This document shows, piece by piece, positions 11,701 through 19,904 of a DNA stretch of 64,000 nt. The notes under the pieces were generated by a model, which saw nothing but the letters and a program-made list of their open reading frames with translations, had not been told where the DNA came from and did no database searches. A program made the position numbers and the translations under genes. How positions within the stretch are numbered: the first letter of the stretch is position 1; every line of letters starts with the position of its first letter. The DNA lies in the NCBI GenBank assembly GCA_964019135.1, contig OZ025250.1:47709174-47773173 (forward strand), written 5' to 3'. This DNA is from Arenicola marina. Its lineage: Eukaryota; Annelida; Polychaeta; Arenicolidae.

Positions 11701-14700
11701 GTGATATGACAGAAACAATAATCGAAAAACTGAAATCAAAAAATAGTTGTGGTAAAGACGATATATCAAATTATTGAACGCGATAATGTCGGAAATAAGT
11801 GGTACCCTAACTTTAATAATCAATCAGTCGCTGTCAACAGGCATTTGTCCTAATAAATTAAAAATTGCTAGGGTAGTACCAGTCTTTAAAAGTGGAGAAG
11901 ATGACATCTTCGATAATTATTGGCCCATATCTATATTACCTGCCCTTTTCCAAAGTGCTTGAAAAAATTATCGCAAGCCAAATGTATGAACATTTCCAAG
12001 GAAATATTTTATTAAATAGTAGTCAATATGGCTTAAATCCAAAAGGTTCTACTGAACTTGTCTCAATTGAATTGCCTCAATTAATTTTTTAAAAAATGAC
12101 TAATGGAGATATTCCAATCAATATATATATGGGCCTCTCAAAAGCTTTCGACACGATAAATCATGAATTATTGTTACATAAGTTAAACCATTATGGTGTA
12201 AAAGGCATACCGTTAACACTTTTTGGGAGCTACCTTAGTCAACGTAAACAGTATGTGCAGATTGCGGACACTAGCTCAGAACTTCTTGAAATAACCACGG
12301 GGGTCCCCCCAAGGCTCAATTCTTGGCGGTTTGTTATTCGTCATTGACATTACCGAATATTGCTTGTGCTAGTACTTGTCTAAATATATTATATATGCAG
12401 ATGACACAACGTTAATGAGCACTCTCACGTCATTTATATCTGATTTACCGGATGTAAACCGTAGTGAGGTAATAAATTATGAATTGAACAAAACCAACGA
12501 ATGGCTTAATATCAATAAATTATCATTAAACGCGAAGAAAACAAAATTTATGGTTTTTCACATGCTCGGGAAGAAAATGCAGGTCCCCGATCTCTTTATA
12601 AACAACATCCGTCTAGAACGCGTGGAGGAGTTTAATATGTTTGGCCTCAGAATACAAAGCACTATGAAGTGGCATAGTCACAAAAATAAAATAGCAAACA
12701 AGATCTCAAAGGTAATAGCTATAATGAACAAACTCAAATATACAATACCCGAGCGTACTCTCCAAACAATTTATAATTCACCTGTAGTGCCACACAACAA
12801 TTATTGCATTCTTGCCTGGGGCTACTGTACATCTCGGATCACAAAACTACAGAAAAAAGCTGTTAGGAGAATAACTCTCAGTAAATACTTAAAAAACTAA
12901 ATCTGTAAAAAGGTAGTAAAATGATATTCATCGGCTGCAGCAGCTTAAATTTTACCATAAATTAATTAATACAAACCTGCCACATTACTTCACCCAAATA
13001 CCAACCATACGTAACTCTGATCAACATTCCTACAACACAAGAAATAAGGGACTGGTGTCAATGTTTATATAGTGAAAATAAATGCTCATTGACCTGACCT
13101 AACCTGACTGGTCGGGTTGGCGGGTGGCGAATGGAGGGTTTAGGGTAGCGGATGGAGGGGTGGGGGTAGCGGCTGGTCGGGTGGGAGTAATGATTGGAGG
13201 GGTGAGGGTGTGATGTGGTGTAGCGGATGGAGGGTTGAAGGTTGATTCTGCGCATCGCGACATTTGTTTACTGTTTATCCACCGTTTACACAAGAAAAAA
13301 TGGCAAATAAATATGTGTCCATTATGATTTTTTTATTATCCGTAAGGTTACTTCCTGTAACTGATCATGCCCACAGAACCATTGCTATTAACATGTGTCT
13401 TGCGTTTCTTTGAATCGTTTCGATTCTTTCATTTAGGTTCAGACATGGACTGCTCCAACAACTTGACTTCCGGGTCTGATGTGGAGCTGGGAGGCTTCAT
13501 ATATCTCAGCAGTGAAGTCACACTCCACGGAAGGTGGGCCCCTGTGGCGAGATTCAGATACCCTAACAACACGCTGCTGCCTGGACGGCTAGACGAGACC
13601 AGCGGTGTCACGGCCAAATACAGCGTTGTTTTGGTGGCCGTGAAGAGCCTTGACGAACAGACGCTGTCTGCTGAGTGGTACTTTGATGACGTCACTGGGA
13701 CGGCTACTGGCGAGGCGACTAACACTCCAACCTTCCCTGGGTCAAACACATGCAGCTTTCAGCCGATCACTGTCTTCTGTGAGTATGAATTAAAAGAACA
13801 CAATATAAACTCATGCTGTTCTGTTGGCCATGCTGTCCCGGTGCGCCTTAAGTAGACATTGATACTTCAGCTAGGTATTTGTATAGAAGGTGCAAGCTTT
13901 GATCAGATAAAGCACTGAGTCTATGGTAACCCGTGCATAAAAGAGGTTCTAGCTCAGTACTTCCTGACCGTCGTCGCTATGGTTGCCATGGAGGCCGCTC
14001 AGGTCGGCCCATGCAGCAGCGCCACCTGTGTCTCCAACCACGTGTCTCACTCCACAGCCTCGTGCTGGGCGGCCACGTGGTTCAATCCTAACATAACATA
14101 AGAGCGTAAGTTGATATTGGGACATCACCTTGTTGTTTTGGCTTTCCGGTTGAGCATGCAATATAGTTGGCCGTGGACCACCATGTGACTACTATAGGAG
14201 ACCTGAATGTAGAATCTGGACCGAAACTGGACTGTTTGTGGCGACCGTATCCTCGTCACTATGAAAATCAGTCCGCCTGCAGCGTACAGTGAGAGGGACG
14301 CAAGGGAGATATATGCACCGAGGCGACAGCCGTTCTGAATCGAGCGTTGCTATAGTTACACGATTGATGTAGGTGCGATAAATAGTTCTCATGTGACTCC
14401 ATTTCTGCATCTCTCTCGGCTTGCAGTGAGGGGAACAAGACAAGGGTTTAACATGTCTAAATTACAGTTGCGTTGCATATTCTGAGCACTCGGCGACACT
14501 ATGGTTTTATTGTTGTTTCAGATCCGCCCGAAGGTCTCACCATCGACCCGATACGGGAGAGTTACCACGTGGGTGAGACCATCACGTGTACAGCCGAGGG
14601 TAACCCGGTCCCCGGCATACAGTGGATCAACATGAACGACTGGAGTGTCTCTGTGGACTGTCCCACTGGAGGCTCCTGTCAGCTGGTCGTCTCTCAGGAC

Positions 14701-17700
14701 TGGCTTGGCACCACAGCGACGTATCGCTGTCAACCATGCAACAACTACTTCTCACAGGAGAGATGTATCTCCCAGGATGTAACCTTCAATACGTACAGTC
14801 AGTGACTTAAATTTACTCGTACAGCAATAGTTTTCCTACGAAACGTTTACATTTTAAAAACTGAAATGATGTAGTCTAGTTCTTAGTGTACACTTATTGC
14901 ACATATTATACACAGTAGATGATGTTGCGAGGACACTTTTTGTTCTGAAAAAAAGGTGCATCTTGTGTGGGAATGTGTGGCTTTCTTTTGTACTTAGTCA
15001 TCGACATGCTTGCATATTTCGATAGTATCCATACCTTGTCGTTTTGCAGTCACTACCACGTTCTCTACCACGGCGCCGCCCACCACAACCACCTCAGAGG
15101 TCGCAAGTACCAGTGATCCAAGTGAGACCCTTTACTCCATCTTATCACCAAAGCAGTCCATTAATGTGCCGTAACGCCAATATTTAGCTTATTATCCTGC
15201 AATAACGAGAAATTGGTATGGTTCTATGGGTCACCGATAGCGAGAAATTATTAACATTATATAATACACAGACAACATTACCAGACTCCTTTATTGTACC
15301 ATATCAAGTAAGGTAAGTGGCATTACATGAGAAGTGACTGTCAATAGTTCAGTTACGGGACATACCAACGTTCTGTTGCTCAGTCGAAACCGTTCAGTCT
15401 CGCTGTTGCCTTGCAGACGGCTTCTTTCTGTCGACCGGCGGCTTGGCGGCAATAATTGTCGTCTGCGTTCTCCTGATGCTTGGAAACGTGATTCTCGCCA
15501 TTCTTTATTGGGGGAAACATGGCGAAGGGAAGAACAAAGGTTTGTATGATGTGGAATTGTTTGACAACAGTTATTATATGGATAGGTGCTACCTAAAATG
15601 CGAGCGTATATCTATTAATGCACATATTCAATGGGAACACATGTAGATTAATATTCCAAATAAATCCCATTTCGGCTTCCCATAATGCATATCTTTGGCC
15701 GGATGACGTACATTATGCCACCATGCACGTGCTTGTGGCATCTCAATCGGTTATTCAGGAACTCCCATTGTGATGTGATTTTTATGACATTTTGACGTCA
15801 CAACGACTCAGTATTATAGTCGCGACAAAGTCTCGAATTATCGTTGTTTTCTTAAATCGACAAGTTTCGTTGATACATACATACATGTCTTGCAGTATTC
15901 AATCTTTGACGAAAAAACACGCATGCGTCCATAACAAGCGATCTCTTCCGATTTTCATAGTGGAGGTTGACTTCCACTGGATTTTACAAACACTTAACAG
16001 TATGGCATTTATATAGAGATATTATCATTGTTTGTATGTGTGTGTTATTTAAAGAGCTCGCTTTCGTTCGCTATTATAATCGTATCTTACGTTAACTGTA
16101 TTGCGAGTGGTAATGTGGTTAAATGAGGTCTGTTTCAGACGCAGATTCTGCCTCTATCGAACGGGATGTGACGTGAGTTTCTTCAAATCGTGTAATTCAC
16201 ATTGATCACTAAAAGCAGACACTCTGAGATGAGCAGGATCTATCTGCGTGTGACCTACCACGTATAAATGACCTTAACATGGTTGACATTACCTACTTAT
16301 GGAAGCCAGGTTAGAATAGACTGTTTAGCTATTAGTTGGTGTGTAAGTTAATGTTTCTGGCCTGGTGACTGTTAATGACGGTGATAGCTGTGTGCTCCCC
16401 TTTCCAGATCACCGTCCTACCAGGACATTGCCACCTACGTCAATGTGAGCGGGGGACCGAGGGGGTCTGGGGTTGCCACCCCAATCACCCAACCCGGGTC
16501 TGACCCCTCTGTCAATGTGAGCGGGGCAGCGAGGGGTTCTGGGGGTGCCAGCCCAGTCACCCAACCCGGGTCTGAACCGTACGCTGAGCTGGGTAAGAAT
16601 GACCATAAAAAGATCAAATAACACATATAGATTATCAGGACAGGACAAAACGGCGTTTTGTGATCAATATGGAAGTATTAGGGTCAGGACCACAAAGTCC
16701 GTTAGAAGAACTAACGTTTGATCCAGGCATTTAGGAAGTCTCAAGGTTACTATGTAAGCTGGTTTATTGTTGGCGATCGGTGTGGCCAAATTGTTGGTTG
16801 TGAGTAGTTGTTTCAGTTATTAGATCAATTGGGTGGTCTAATCACAGCTCTGAGCTCATCCATATATCTGTCCAATCGGCGCCGTCGTCCCTTTCTCTGC
16901 TGTGGACGTGTTGGTGACGGTGGACGAGCGATACCATAATTGTATATAAATATATTTTCGTCTTTCCATAGTTGATTTCCACAGATCATGATGGCTTGTG
17001 AGCGACATGGATTTCAGCAATTCCCGAAGTGTGACTGTTATACTCCTTGTTCTTATCTTTACAACGCGTCCTTATATATTATGGTGTTGTGTCATGTTTT
17101 GTGGTTCAATGGAGGTCACAGATAGTATTACGTTGTTATTTTTCAGGCCCCATCCGTGATCCACCCAGGTAAGGATGACTATCAGTCTCTGGTTATTATT
17201 GACATAATGACTCGTGGAGAGAAACACTCGGTCAAAAATCTATTGCATATTGCTCACTGGCGAGATTAATTTAAAGTGCCCCCATTTGTGAAGTGACCCG
17301 CTTGGTACAGCGATCTCCTTTTGTGAAGTGCCCCATCCTGGGTGAAGTGACCCCCCTCTGTGAAGTGACGCCCCTGTGTGAAGTGACCTCCTGTGTGAAG
17401 TGACCTCCCTTTCTGAAGTGACCCCTGTGTGAAGTGACCCCCCTGTGTGAAGTGGCCCACTCTGTGAAGTGACCCTCCTGTGTGAAGTGGACCTCTCTGT
17501 GAAGTGACCCTCCTGTGTGAAGTGACCCCCCTTTATGTAGTGACCACCCATGGTGAAGTGAACCCCCTTGGTGAAGTGACCCCCCTTGGTGAAGTGACCC
17601 CCTCAGTGAAGTGAACCCCTTGGCTTAGTGACCACCTTGGTTAAGAGACCTGCATTTGTAAAGGGATCTTCCTTTGTATAGTGATCTCCCTTTGTGAAGT

Positions 17701-17957
17701 GATCTCCCTTTGTGTAGTGACCTCCCTTTTTGAAGCAACCTTCCTGGTAAATCACCCATGTCACTTCTATATACCGTGTGTACCACATTTATCAATACAC
17801 TCTTGTGAGAATAAACTCAACAAGAAGTTTAATCTGTGTCGAGTTTAATTTGTGTGTGCATCCTCTCTCCTCCAGACTAGTGGAATACGACGTCTTGAGA
17901 CTCCCAGCGGCCAGTGACCTCGACCATGACGTCACACACAATTATATGAACGGCTAG
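2403..17957 (+). CDS. Ig-superfamily membrane receptor, paralog A (multi-exon model)
   Basis: Spliced model with exons 2403-2741, 13437-13778, 14522-14797, 15050-15121, 15417-15539, 16139-16172, 16408-16592, 17147-17168 and 17876-17957. All borders are AG/GT and all phases join in frame to TAG. The signal exon is not in the window; by analogy with 19856-19904 it is 49 bp ending in phase 1. Predicted product about 507 residues: signal peptide, V-like Ig, Ig-like domain lacking canonical cysteines, C2-like Ig, short Thr-rich stalk, TM helix, cytoplasmic tail of about 100 residues. The tail has Tyr motifs YQDI, YVNV, YAEL, VEYDVL (ITIM consensus) and YMNG (YxN). By family knowledge such proteins are cell-surface recognition receptors signalling through SH2 proteins. 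Ligand and role are unknown. It has no internal stop, unlike B. Intron 2 is about 10.7 kb, mostly satellite and LINE. Confidence 0.82.
2785..3020 (+). pseudogene. Decayed Ig exon remnant downstream of V exon
   Basis: The stretch repeats the 3' half of the V exon (CGAGATGGTGACGGGCC, then CTGATGGCGGACAGTTC) but with frameshifts. It then runs into a piece resembling the start of the C2-like exon (GATCCGCCCGACAGTCTC). It ends in TGTGTTAGGTATG, similar to the V-exon donor. The same composite remnant follows the V exon in paralog B (37045-37205) and in E (50478-50710, minus strand), so it predates the duplications. Confidence 0.7.
3021..3679. other. Intron 2 sequence, no gene seen
   Basis: Non-coding sequence conserved in paralog B (37.21-37.87 kb) and, inverted, in E (about 49.8-50.47 kb). 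It ends where the G-rich satellite begins, at GAAACACTCGGTGCACTACG. Confidence 0.6.
3680..9160. repeat. 5.5-kb G-rich composite satellite
   Basis: Made of a roughly 21-bp subunit (GCGGATGGAGGGTTGGGGGTA and variants) combined with a GACTGGTCGGGTTGGCGGGTG block, giving composite units of about 65 bp. The plus strand is extremely G-rich and C-poor. Block lengths are often multiples of three, so long readings such as W-R-V-G-G or H-P-P-P-T appear on both strands; these are repeat artefacts. A higher-order duplication is visible: 5499-5895 recurs almost unchanged at 7527-7923, an offset of 2,028 bp. Smaller relics are at 13.1, 22.6, 31.5 and 53.2 kb. Confidence 0.95.
9161..10139. other. Unassigned sequence between satellite and LINE
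   Basis: No supported gene. The satellite stops abruptly at GGGGTAGCGATCAAG. A pyrimidine-rich tract near 9540-9650 resembles intron-1 pyrimidine tracts elsewhere (52.73-52.83 kb). Part may be the 5' region of the LINE that follows. Confidence 0.4.
10140..11212 (+). pseudogene. LINE apurinic endonuclease region (broken)
   Basis: An opening frame (10140-10541) gives a non-conserved N-terminus, then the endonuclease motifs with Asn in SLNCCSIN and Glu in CLQESW. Reading continues after a frameshift and a stop. A later frame (10847-11212) carries TLPTRISQ, SLIDNMF and ISNHFPYF, the usual end of APE-type LINE endonucleases, where D-H is normally found; the Asp of SDH reads SNH here. This copy cannot make an active nuclease. 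Confidence 0.75.
11203..12900 (+). pseudogene. LINE reverse transcriptase region (broken)
   Basis: Spread over several frames: a linker rich in Lys/Asn, RT motif 1-2 (ARVVPVFKSGEDD), DNYWPISILP, SSQYGLNPKGST, KAFDTINHELL with the first catalytic Asp, TGVPP (in place of G-V-P-Q-G-S), and YIIYADDTTLM with the catalytic Asp pair. The C-terminal stretch NPVVPHNNYCILAWG-like and LQKKAVRRI follow. At least four frame breaks are seen. Confidence 0.8.
13105..13240. repeat. G-rich satellite remnant
   Basis: About two units of the 3.7-9.2 kb satellite (GACTGGTCGGGTTGGCGGG, then GGATGGAGGGGTGGGGGTAG), then degenerate sequence. It suggests the LINE and flanking DNA interrupted a once longer array. Confidence 0.8.
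13437..13778 (+). CDS. Exon: second Ig-like domain of paralog A, non-canonical
   Basis: 114 codons, phase 1-1 (acceptor TCATTTAG, donor GTGAGT). The fold is inferred from the pattern DVELGGFIYLSSEVTLHGRW followed by AP, an aromatic C-strand region, and KYSVVLVAVKSLDEQTLSAE. Positions that would normally carry the B- and F-strand cysteines read Ser (YLSS) and Tyr/Phe (EWYFD). The only two cysteines lie near the ends (MDCSNN and NTCSF). Several N-x-S/T sites are present (NNLT, NNT). The B homologue is 38458-38796. Which Ig subset it belongs to is uncertain. Confidence 0.82.
13779..14521. other. Intron with a conserved decayed block
   Basis: No exon is supported. A stretch at about 13935-14075, including GCCGCTCAGGTCGGCCCATG and GTGTCTCACTCCACAGCC, is well conserved with 39040-39160 in paralog B. 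It could be a relic of another exon or a regulatory element. It contains stops in every frame I tried. Confidence 0.45.
14522..14797 (+). CDS. Exon: C2-like Ig domain of paralog A
   Basis: 92 codons, phase 1-1 (acceptor TGTTGTTTCAG, donor GTCAGT). A classical C2/I-type pattern is visible: PPEGLTIDP, YHVGETITCTAEGNPVPGIQ then W, and LGTTATYRCQPC. Two extra cysteine pairs are possible (VDCPTGGSC; CQPC...RC). The loop VDCPTGGSC is six residues longer in paralog B (39523-39816). Confidence 0.88.
14798..15049. other. Intron between C2-like and stalk exons
   Basis: Non-coding. It is collinear with 39.82-40.31 kb and 41.40-41.93 kb of paralog B. Those copies show that this intron plus the following exon were the unit duplicated in B. 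Confidence 0.5.
15050..15121 (+). CDS. Exon: Thr/Pro-rich stalk of paralog A
   Basis: 24 codons, phase 1-1 (acceptor CGTTTTGCAG, donor GTGAGA). Reads ITTTFSTTAPPTTTTSEVAS then TSDP. This is a short mucin-like spacer, probably O-glycosylated, that lifts the Ig domains off the membrane. Paralog B has three such exons and a further orphan copy lies at 48103-48180. Confidence 0.85.
15417..15539 (+). CDS. Exon: transmembrane segment of paralog A
   Basis: 41 codons, phase 1-1 (acceptor CCTTGCAG, donor GTTTGT). Codes FLSTGGLAAIIVVCVLLMLG, then NVILAILYW, a clear membrane helix of about 23-25 residues. It is followed by the basic stop-transfer stretch GKHGEGKNK, which sets type I topology with the Tyr-motif exons inside the cell. 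Near-identical exon in B at 42233-42355. Confidence 0.9.
16139..16172 (+). CDS. Exon: cytoplasmic tail 1 of paralog A
   Basis: 34 bp between TGTTTCAG and GTGAGT. Phase 1 in, phase 2 out. Reads DADSASIERDVT across the junctions. Conserved exactly in coding length at 42976-43009. Being 34 bp, it cannot be skipped without a frameshift unless a neighbouring asymmetric exon is skipped too. Confidence 0.8.
16408..16592 (+). CDS. Exon: cytoplasmic tail 2 with YQDI, YVNV, YAEL
   Basis: 185 bp, phase 2 in and phase 1 out (acceptor CCTTTCCAG, donor GTAAGA). It encodes two imperfect copies of a roughly 28-residue repeat, V-N-V-S-G-(G/A)-...-T-Q-P-G-S-(D/E)-P. Tyrosines are in SYQDI, TYVNV and PYAEL. 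In the second repeat the tyrosine is serine (DPSVNV), whereas paralog B has DPYVNV. YVNV fits the Y-x-N motif bound by Grb2-type SH2 domains. The function is inferred from motif only. Confidence 0.85.
17147..17168 (+). CDS. Exon: cytoplasmic tail 3 micro-exon
   Basis: 22 bp between a long pyrimidine tract with CAG and a GTAAGG donor. Phase 1 in, phase 2 out. Reads GPIRDPP across the junctions. Sequence is identical at 43984-44005 (B) and 62584-62605 (D), including both splice sites, which supports a real micro-exon. Confidence 0.75.
17275..17745. repeat. Intronic minisatellite, GTGAAGTGACC units
   Basis: Units of about 15-18 bp with core GTGAAGTGACC and a variable CCCCTGTGT or CTCCCTTT spacer. 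It lies in the intron before the last coding exon. The same array occupies the same intron in B (44105-44580) and D (62715-63940). The minus strand reads as G-x-H-F-T-Q-G-G repeats; this is treated as an artefact. Confidence 0.9.
17876..17957 (+). CDS. Exon: cytoplasmic tail 4 with ITIM-like VEYDVL, stop
   Basis: 82 bp from acceptor TCCTCCAG to TAG. Phase 2 in. Encodes LVEYDVLRLPAASDLDHD then VTHNYMNG. VEYDVL matches the immunoreceptor tyrosine-based inhibitory consensus (I/V/L/S-x-Y-x-x-I/V/L), which recruits SH2 phosphatases in other animals. NYMNG gives a second Y-x-N type site four residues from the C-terminus. The B homologue (44779-44860) keeps both motifs. Confidence 0.85.
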
Positions 17958-18049
17958 TGACCGCCAGAGGTGACGCCACGTGTGTCATGCCACGCGTGTG
18001 ATGCCACGTGTGTGATGCCATGTATCAGATATCACACGTCGGTGTGTTA

Positions 18050-18085
18050 AATAAATTCATGAACGGTGGGTTTGTCCTAAATAAA
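18050..18085 (+). terminator. Polyadenylation signals of paralog A
   Basis: AATAAA at 18050-18055 and again at 18080-18085, about 95-130 bases past the stop. Both are altered in B (AATAAG, AATAGA). A distal AATAAA conserved in both genes lies at 18489-18494. Confidence 0.6.
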
Positions 18086-18689
18086 AACACGGCTGTTAAT
18101 GATAAAAACATGTTTTGTTCGCCCCACATGATGTATGGTCGGTATCACAATGACTTCGCACGTGTATAGTGATGTGTAGCTCACGTGCGTCCACATCTTT
18201 CTTCATGACAATGGTAAAGTATGTGACGTGCGTACATGCGTGGTATGAGGGTACGTTATGGTGATAACGTCACGACACCCGCTAGGTGACCAGATTATTT
18301 GTATCAACTTAAACACGGCCACCCGATTCATCCTCTCAATACCGGTGGCTGCCTTGATAATGTTATCACATCCATATTCCATATATACATATAATCGCCG
18401 TATATATCCCAAGCCCTGTAAGCCAGACATAGAGTGGTTAGCATAGCTTCTACGGATACCTGTCACAGAGATATTGTATACCTTTTGTAATAAACCCAGA
18501 TAAGATAAATTAGTTGGTGTTTCCGTGTGTCATGTATTCACTGAGTAAAATCAGACAAGCGTCGATTGTTCGAACCTGGAACTTGGAGGACTATTTGGTA
18601 AATATAAACTAAAGGAAGTCTAACCACAAGCCTTGATTACCAAGATGGTTAAGCGCAAAAGTTGTTTAAAGGATATTGAGTTAATTCAA
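18086..18689. other. Conserved 3' flank of paralog A
   Basis: No gene. Sequence through 18550 is collinear with 44.98-45.48 kb after paralog B, including the AATAAA at 18489. It may therefore be a long alternative 3' UTR. Confidence 0.45.
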
Positions 18690-19365
18690 TACCGCGGCCT
18701 GCCATGGCTTCCGTTGGCTTCATCAATACGACTGTCTCAGATGCCTTCCGTTGACTCCGTCAAAACGACTGTCTACAATGTCTGCTGCTTACTCCATCAA
18801 TAAGGCTGTCTAACAATCATGCGTTTGTATCCATCAATACGACTGTCTACCATGCATCAATACGGTCGTCTACTATGCCTTCTGTTGACTCCATCAAAAC
18901 GGCTGTCTAACATACATTCTGCTGACCCCATGAATAGGGATGTCTACCACGACTTCTGTAGACTCCATCAATACGACTCTCTACCACACCTTCTGTTGAC
19001 TCAAACAATACGGATGTCTACCTTGCATCAATACGGTTGTCTACCATACCTTCCGTAGACTCCATCAATACGGCTGTCTAACATACCTTTTTTTGACTCC
19101 ATCAATACGACTGTCTACCATGCCTTCTGTTGACTCCATCAATACGGCTGTTTGCCATACCTTCTGTTGACTCCATCAATACGGCTGTCTACCATGCCTT
19201 CTGTTGACTCCATCAATACGGCTGTCAACCATGCCTTCTGTAGACTCCATCAATATGGCTGTCAACCTTGCCTTCTGTAGACTCCATCAATATGGCTGCC
19301 TGCCATACCTTCTGTTAACTCCATCAATATGGATTTCTACCATGCCTTCCATCAATTTCATGCGA
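18690..19365. repeat. 37-bp tandem repeat upstream of signal exon
   Basis: About 18 units near 37 bp with core GACTCCATCAATACGGCTGT and CTACCATGCCTTCTGTT. Shorter arrays of the same unit precede two other signal-exon blocks (22850-23140 and 45625-45760), which marks them as one duplicated unit. Confidence 0.9.
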
Positions 19366-19389
19366 ATACCATGGCTTGTCTGCCGCGCC

Positions 19390-19855
19390 ACGCCACTTGC
19401 TTGACCCTGTACAGCTACCGATGAGGCTAAATGTGGACGACACATACATCTATCAGCTAACTTCGCCCGGTTAACAAGAAACGGTATGCATAGCCTTTTC
19501 CAGGGCGATCTAATCTGTGGCGTATTTCACCCGATGCTTATTTGTCTCCATTAGCCTAATGTCCCCCATTCGCAAACAATCACTTCATGTCTGCGCTGCA
19601 CGTAACTACTTATGTGAAGTGTTTCTTCGGGGTAGGGCTGGGCTGGCCGACGCGGGGAAGGGGGGTGGGGGAGGGTGTGTAGGCTTATTTCGGCGGAGAG
19701 TGGACAACTTGCGGTGGACTTTCGAGGTGACTGGAGGGGGGTGGGGCGGGGGGCATGTTATAAGGCAAGATTCGACCATCCAGGAAGTGTATCTCTCTAA
19801 ACCATAGGCACAGTCACCACAAACGATCGGAGTGTCGGTAATAGCGGCGTCCAGC
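19390..19855 (+). promoter_or_regulatory. Putative promoter and 5' UTR block, copy 1
   Basis: A block conserved in five places ahead of a signal exon. It contains a GC-rich G-run section (19655-19755), then TATAAG at 19759-19764, 92 bases before the ATG. The ATAAGGCAAG and CATCCAGGAAGTGT segments around it are kept in the other copies. A start of transcription near 19790 would leave a 5' UTR of about 65 bases. This is inference from conservation and the TATA-like motif only. Confidence 0.5.
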
Positions 19856-19904
19856 ATGAAGGTGGAGAGCATTGTCGGAGTACTGATTTCTATCACCATT
19901 ACAG
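19856..19904 (+). CDS. Signal-peptide exon, copy 1
   Basis: Reads MKVESIVGVLISITIT plus one base, ending at a GT donor in phase 1, the phase required by the V exons. Joined to a V exon it gives a hydrophobic stretch ending ...GVVGQ, a plausible cleavable signal peptide. The same 49-bp exon occurs at 28596, 46330 and 54326 (minus), and in split form at 24344-27016. The start is chosen because the ATG is conserved in all copies. The next V exon on this strand is 16.8 kb away, beyond two more signal exons, so it may be an orphan or alternative first exon of B. Confidence 0.72.

Larger units (their letters stand above)
10140..13075 (+). mobile_element. Decayed non-LTR retrotransposon (CR1/Jockey-superfamily type)
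   Basis: Conceptual translations in order show an endonuclease start (MLSLNCCSINAKFDKLQ, then IICLQESWL), the endonuclease end (LPTRISQKMASLIDNMF), RT palm parts (KIARVVPVFKSG; LSKAFDTINHELLLHKL) and the catalytic YADD near 12391. A C-terminal region LQKKAVRRI and an HSYNTRN-like segment follow. Several frameshifts and stops make it non-functional. It appears cut short before the usual C-terminal end. G-rich satellite resumes just downstream (13105), so the element lies within the satellite-bearing intron 2 of paralog A. Clade assignment is by motif style only. Confidence 0.85.

Noticed and set aside
18203-18466. Overlapping frames on both strands in the 3' flank of A, partly conserved after B
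   Set aside because: Conservation fits recent segmental duplication or UTR. The frames differ in start and carry no recognisable motif.
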